Positions 6,612-10,119 of a stretch of 10,119 nt of DNA are shown in pieces. The DNA comes from an uncultured Phaeodactylibacter sp. GTDB taxonomy: Bacteria > Bacteroidota > Bacteroidia > Chitinophagales > Saprospiraceae. The DNA is taken from NCBI GenBank assembly GCA_913062745.1, contig CAJXXJ010000085.1, forward strand, positions 1 to 10,119, read 5' to 3'. How positions within the stretch are numbered: the first letter of the stretch is position 1; each line of letters opens with the position of its first letter. Position numbers and translations under genes: made by a program. The notes beneath the pieces are model-generated. The model made no database searches. It saw only the letters and a list, made by a program, of their open reading frames with translations, and was not told the DNA's origin.

Positions 6612-7850
6612 ATGAATAAAGGTTGTCTAATCGGACTCGGCGCGTTTTTGCTCCTGGCCACGATCGGCCTGAGCGTTTATTTTTACCAACAAAACAGCAA
6701 GGCGCCGGAAAATTACGAGACGGAAGCTCCGGTCATCATGGATATCACGCAGAAGACGGTAGCCACCGGCGCCATCCGGCCCCGCAAAGAGGTGCAGGTC
6801 AAGCCGCAGGTTTCCGGCGTGGTGGATGAAATATACGTAGAGGAGGGCCAACTGGTCAGTAAAGGGCAGCGCCTGGCGCGCATCAAGCTGGTGCCGAGCG
6901 AGGTGAACATCAACACAGCCAAATCAAACGTGGAGCTGGCCCGCCTGCGCCTGCAGGATGCAAAACGCGAGCTGGAGCGGCAGCGCAACCTCAACAAGCA
7001 GCGGCTCGATGTGGAGGAAGCGCGCGCCCGGCTGGAAAATGCCGAAAAGGAGGAAGAGCGGCAGCGGGGCTTGTTTGAAGACGGCGTGATTTCCGAGCAG
7101 AACTACAATTCTTTTAAGCTCGACTTGCAGCTGGCGAAAGCGGCTTTTGAAAATGCGCAGGTGGTAGCCGCTAACAGCATACGGCAGTTTGAGACGGAGG
7201 TAGACATCCGCGAGCAGGAGCTGCAGGCTGCTATCAACAATTTGCAACTGCTGCGCGAAGGGGCGAGCAGCAATTCCCGGCAGGTCGCGAATGTAGTAAC
7301 CTCCACCCTGGACGGCATGGTGCTGGAAATCCCGGTGGAGGAAGGCACATCAGTCATCGAGCGCAACAATTTTAACGAGGGTACCAGCATTGCGGTGGTA
7401 GCAGATATGAACGCCCTTATTTTTGAAGGCAAAGTAGACGAGTCAGACGTAGGCAAGCTTAAGGAAGGCATGCCGCTGCTGCTGACGGTCGGGGCCATTC
7501 AGGACCGCGAATTTGCGGCTACGCTCGAGTTTATTTCCCCGAAAGGGGTAGATGAAGAAGGCACGGTGAAGTTTGAGGTGCGGGCTGCCGTCAAGCCTTC
7601 CGAAGACATCTTCCTGCGGGCGGGCTACAGCGCCAATGCTGACATTATACTTGACAAGCGGGAGCAGGTAGTCGCTATCAAGGAGCGGGATGTTCTTTTT
7701 GAAGGGGACAGCACTTATGTAGAGCTGAAGACCGGGGACCGCAACTTTGAGCGGCAGGCTATTCAGCTGGGCTTGTCGGATGGTATACAGGTAGAGGTGA
7801 CGAAAGGGCTCGATACCAACAGCCAGGTGAAAGTGCAGACTAAATCTTAG
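6612..7850 (+). CDS. HlyD/MacA-type periplasmic adaptor (membrane fusion protein)
   Basis: The 412-residue adaptor should bridge the MacB-like permeases and an outer-membrane TolC-type channel. It begins with a single membrane segment (about 5-25) and no lipobox, so it is an inner-membrane-anchored protein with a periplasmic body. The order is: first lipoyl half (60-93, VKPQVSGVVDEIYVEEGQLV), a long Arg/Glu/Gln-rich alpha-helical hairpin (about 97-217, including ELERQRNLNKQRLDVEEAR), second lipoyl half (about 228-265, STLDGMVLEIPVEEGTSV), beta-barrel (about 266-345) and membrane-proximal domain (346-412, ending GLDTNSQVKVQTKS). The central motif DGVISEQNYN (157-166) sits near the hairpin tip, as in MacA relatives. 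It is the last gene of the operon, 32 bases after the second permease and followed by a strong terminator. No TolC-type gene is in the window, so the outer-membrane partner must be encoded elsewhere. Confidence 0.92.
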   Translation: MNKGCLIGLGAFLLLATIGLSVYFYQQNSKAPENYETEAPVIMDITQKTVATGAIRPRKEVQVKPQVSGVVDEIYVEEGQLVSKGQRLARIKLVPSEVNINTAKSNVELARLRLQDAKRELERQRNLNKQRLDVEEARARLENAEKEEERQRGLFEDGVISEQNYNSFKLDLQLAKAAFENAQVVAANSIRQFETEVDIREQELQAAINNLQLLREGASSNSRQVANVVTSTLDGMVLEIPVEEGTSVIERNNFNEGTSIAVVADMNALIFEGKVDESDVGKLKEGMPLLLTVGAIQDREFAATLEFISPKGVDEEGTVKFEVRAAVKPSEDIFLRAGYSANADIILDKREQVVAIKERDVLFEGDSTYVELKTGDRNFERQAIQLGLSDGIQVEVTKGLDTNSQVKVQTKS

Positions 7851-7890
7851 GAAGGGATAACCTGGTCTTTCTGAATACCCCTTTCGGGGG

Positions 7891-7937
7891 AAAAACAGGC
7901 GGAGGCACCGATTGCGGAGCCTCCGCCTGTTTTTTTT
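7891..7937. terminator. Strong bidirectional intrinsic terminator between convergent genes
   Basis: AAAAACAGGCGGAGGC (7891-7906) is exactly reverse-complementary to 7919-7934, a 16-bp stem with a 12-base loop. The GC-rich core (CAGGCGGAGGC) is followed on the plus strand by eight T residues (7930-7937), and on the minus strand by the complement of the left A-run. It can therefore end both the efflux operon (stop at 7848-7850) and the delta-60 gene (stop at 7951-7953). A smaller CCCC-TTTC-GGGG hairpin at 7878-7889 immediately precedes it. Confidence 0.9.
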
Positions 7938-7950
7938 CACCATCCGTACC

Positions 7951-9984
7951 TTACTGTGTCTGGGCACTACCATTGACATCTCCCAGCTTCACGCCTATGA
8001 AGTCCAGCCCCTGCACACCGCCGCCCGGCATGTTTTCAATCAGCAGCTGTGGTGCCGGCAAGTCCTGCCAGGGGTTTCCCGGATTGACAAAGTCATGGCT
8101 TGCAGGTACAAATATCCAGCTATCCTGATTGGGGAACTCATTGGAAATCCCCAGAATAATGCGCTGTACGGCAATCATATCAGATACGGTGACCGAGCCG
8201 CTGCCGTTGACATCAGCAGCCAGGAGCTGGTAGGGGTTGGTGATTGGAGCAATACCCAGCAGGTGGCGGCTCATTGGCATCAGGTCGAGGGTAGACAAGC
8301 CGTTTGCTGCTGCAAAATTCAGCATAGGCTGCACGCTGTAGGTTTGTCCGGCCTCGAGCCCGCCGAACTGATACTGCCCACTCGTATCCGTTACCGTGTT
8401 TAAGGAGGCTGCTCCGGCGAGCGCCACTTCCACCTGTCCCATTGCCGGCCCGAACCAGGCGTTGATCCGCCCCTCAATACCAATATCTACCGATGCGCCG
8501 GGGGGCTCAGCAATAGCAAGTGCCTGCGGCGTTGCGCCCGCCTGATCGGAGATATCACCGGCCAGGAGCCAACGCTCTTCCGGCAGCAGGAGAGCCTCGC
8601 GGAATTGCTGACGCCCAAAGCTGTTTTGCGTAAGCGGGTCATAAAGGCTGCCATCCTGCTGCAACAGGGCCAACCCATTGAGCGGAGTGTTGCCGAGGGC
8701 ATCAAACTGCCCCGCGAGCAGTAGCCGGCCATCCGGCAGTGGCTCTGCATCGTAGGGGTGCTGCTCGTCCTCCTCCGTAGCGCTAAAGGTGCCCGGCAGG
8801 GCAAATGAAGGATCGGCAGCGCCGTTTTCCAGGAGCCGCACGACGCTGGAATCTGCTCCCATCGCCAGCCTCCCGGCAACCAAAAGAGCGCCATCGGCTT
8901 GTTGGGCCAGGCTCATCCGGCAGCCCGAAAGGCATTGCAGCGCAGCGGGAGGCAGGAAGTCCGGATCTCGTTCCAGGGCGGGTGTCAGGCGCAGCAAATC
9001 AGCGGGCGTGCTGCCGTCGTAGCGCAGGTTGTTGCCGCCGAGCAGGAGCTTTCCGTCCGTTTGCTGCAAAATAGCGACTGGCTGCCCGCTAATGCGGTCT
9101 GAGAAGGCGTCATCGAGTTGGCCGTCAGATAGGTAAAGCCCGGCGCGGTTGGCCAAAATCCCCGGGTCAAAGACGGTAAAGCCGCCGACTGCGAGCACCC
9201 GCCCGGCAGACAGTGCCTGTACATCATCCACTCTGCCGACCGGTAGCGGGCTGGGCGCAAAGGTGGGGTCGAGGGTGCCATTAGGCAGTACCCGGAGCAA
9301 CGGAGACTCCGCCAGCTCATCGCCATCGAAATCATTGGTTCCGGCAACGAGTATGCGCCCCTGCCCGTCTACGCTCAGGCCATTCACCTGGTTGCGGTAG
9401 CTGATACCGGTATTCAGGAAGTTGGGGTCCGCACTTCCGTCAGCGATCATAAGCCGGGCAAGGTTGATGAACGGCTGGTCGCCGACCCGGGCAAAGTCAC
9501 CGCCGATGCAAATGCGGTTATGGTCATACTGCAGCACCGAGCGGACGATGCCGGGCCGTTCGAGTTGGGCGCTGAAGCCGGGCACTATCTGCCCAAAGCC
9601 ATTGAAACGCTGCAAGCTGAGGGCAGGCTGCCCGTTGAAGGTACTGAAATTGCCGGCCAGATAGTAGCCGCCGGCAGCGTTCACCGCGAGCTGCCGGAGC
9701 AGCCCGTCTGCGCCTTTGCCATTCGGGTAAAGCTGCAGGCCCTGGCCAGGTATATAGCGGTGTGCGGCATTGATGCCATCGAACTGCCCCGCCACCAGGA
9801 TATTATCAAAAGGATCGACAGCCAGCGCCATGGGTATGCCAAGTATGTCGTTGCTGTGCTGTATGCTTCCATTGGGTTGCAAGATAACTACGGCGTAACG
9901 GATCAGGAAGGTGCTTGCGGTCAGCACAATTTGCCCGTTGGCGAGTGTGGCGATATCCCGCACGCTGGTCATGAAGTTATTGGC
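7951..9984 (-). CDS. Delta-60 repeat protein with C-terminal dockerin-like module, 5' part missing at a junction
   Basis: Counting from Ala at 9984, 677 residues of the native protein are present. Residues 1-494 hold about ten degenerate delta-60 repeats (PF17164 type), each near 45-55 residues with a core such as [10 protein letters not shown] followed by a '[11 protein letters not shown]'-like strand; these are expected to form a beta-propeller or solenoid. Residues about 502-554 form a carboxypeptidase-regulatory/Ig-like domain ([11 protein letters not shown]…[14 protein letters not shown]). Residues about 560-677 are the dockerin-like module common in Saprospiria, with a calcium-binding loop [12 protein letters not shown] (591-602), a first half-repeat [15 protein letters not shown], and the ending [12 protein letters not shown]. 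The protein is probably secreted. No type IX secretion C-terminal domain follows; it ends nine residues after VKLGD. The opening ANNFMTSV resembles the usual start of a first delta-60 repeat, so a signal peptide and leading residues should precede it but are replaced by foreign sequence. Adhesion or matrix function is only a guess. Confidence 0.85.
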   Translation of the reverse strand, partial: ANNFMTSVRDIATLANGQIVLTASTFLIRYAVVILQPNGSIQHSNDILGIPMALAVDPFDNILVAGQFDGINAAHRYIPGQGLQLYPNGKGADGLLRQLAVNAAGGYYLAGNFSTFNGQPALSLQRFNGFGQIVPGFSAQLERPGIVRSVLQYDHNRICIGGDFARVGDQPFINLARLMIADGSADPNFLNTGISYRNQVNGLSVDGQGRILVAGTNDFDGDELAESPLLRVLPNGTLDPTFAPSPLPVGRVDDVQALSAGRVLAVGGFTVFDPGILANRAGLYLSDGQLDDAFSDRISGQPVAILQQTDGKLLLGGNNLRYDGSTPADLLRLTPALERDPDFLPPAALQCLSGCRMSLAQQADGALLVAGRLAMGADSSVVRLLENGAADPSFALPGTFSATEEDEQHPYDAEPLPDGRLLLAGQFDALGNTPLNGLALLQQDGSLYDPLTQNSFGRQQFREALLLPEERWLLAGDISDQAGATPQALAIAEPPGASVDIGIEGRINAWFGPAMGQVEVALAGAASLNTVTDTSGQYQFGGLEAGQTYSVQPMLNFAAANGLSTLDLMPMSRHLLGIAPITNPYQLLAADVNGSGSVTVSDMIAVQRIILGISNEFPNQDSWIFVPASHDFVNPGNPWQDLPAPQLLIENMPGGGVQGLDFIGVKLGDVNGSAQTQ

Positions 9985-10119
9985 TTCGGGAAGGTCGGAC
10001 GAGACCAGCACGATCGCCGCGCCCGCCTCGCAGAGCTCCTCGATGAAGCGATAGATCTGCGCGCGCGTGCCGACGTCGACCCCGATCGTCGGCTCGTCGA
10101 AGACGTAGACCGTGACCTC
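9985..10119 (-). pseudogene. Fragment of a RbsA/MglA-type sugar ABC importer ATPase, fused in frame to the delta-60 frame
   Basis: These 45 codons, read leftward from the window edge, encode a stretch of the second nucleotide-binding domain of a sugar-importer ATPase. VYVFDEPT is the Walker B region, [17 protein letters not shown] is the D-loop and following helix, and [11 protein letters not shown] is the H-loop region, where Ser replaces the switch His as is usual for the second domain of this family. By hand count GC is 90 of 135 bases (67%) and 42 of 45 codons end in G or C; in the next 45 native codons 32 do. The similarity ends abruptly at the Pro-Glu where these proteins normally continue with a helix, and the delta-60 repeat begins in the same frame. 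The source looks like a high-GC bacterium (Alphaproteobacteria or Actinomycetota-like, by inference). An assembly or library chimera is the most likely cause. The piece continues beyond the window, so its full extent is unknown. Confidence 0.8.

Noticed and set aside
7912..8403. 163-codon plus-strand open frame starting inside the terminator
   Set aside because: It starts within the terminator hairpin and is antisense to the conserved dockerin-like module.
8503..9984. Tandem DNA repeat or CRISPR-like array in the delta-60 region
   Set aside because: The periodicity exists only at the protein level; the DNA copies are too diverged to be direct repeats and have no spacer structure.
10009..10011. 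GTG as the start codon of a 686-residue delta-60 protein
   Set aside because: The frame continues upstream to the window edge, and the residues just after this GTG (LVSSDLPE) belong to the sugar-ABC ATPase, so it is not a true start.

Overview
The window looks like chromosomal DNA of a Bacteroidota bacterium, most likely from the Saprospiria (Lewinella/Phaeodactylibacter/Haliscomenobacter type). This rests on: a NrtR/AraR-type Nudix transcription regulator; a large delta-60 repeat protein ending in the dockerin-like module (…GDVNGS) common in that class; A-rich leaders without Shine-Dalgarno sequences; and one reasonable match to the Bacteroidota promoter consensus (TTG-N19-TAnnTTTG). Base composition is moderately GC-rich, with no tRNA, rRNA, CRISPR array or insertion sequence visible.

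Layout. Bases 1-1060 (minus strand) hold the N-terminal 353 codons of a ComEC/Rec2 DNA-uptake channel, open to the window edge. A 418-bp divergent spacer follows, with a small inverted repeat that may be an operator. Bases 1479-2234 (plus) encode a Nudix-fold regulator with a degenerate catalytic box and a C-terminal winged helix. Convergent with it, 2275-3081 (minus) encodes a lipoprotein of unknown function. A 296-bp divergent spacer carries a candidate promoter for the four-gene operon at 3378-7850 (plus): a MacB/LolD-type ATPase, two paralogous MacB-type permeases, and a membrane-anchored HlyD/MacA-type adaptor. Together these predict a tripartite efflux or lipoprotein/peptide-extrusion pump with one ATPase, a probable permease heterodimer and an adaptor that would contact an outer-membrane channel encoded elsewhere. 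A strong, near-symmetric terminator (7891-7937) separates the operon from the convergent delta-60/dockerin gene (minus strand, 7951 upward).

The most unusual point is at the right edge. From about 9985 to 10119 the minus strand no longer encodes the delta-60 protein. It encodes 45 codons of the second nucleotide-binding domain of a RbsA/MglA-type sugar-importer ATPase, with about 67% GC and nearly all codons ending in G or C. It is joined in frame to the delta-60 reading frame. This is most likely an assembly or library chimera with DNA from a high-GC organism, though a real insertion cannot be excluded from the window alone.

I did not find a clearly new defence, mobile or RNA system. The points worth checking are the chimeric junction, the apparently non-catalytic Nudix regulator, the two-permease pump and the dockerin protein lacking a recognisable C-terminal sorting domain.
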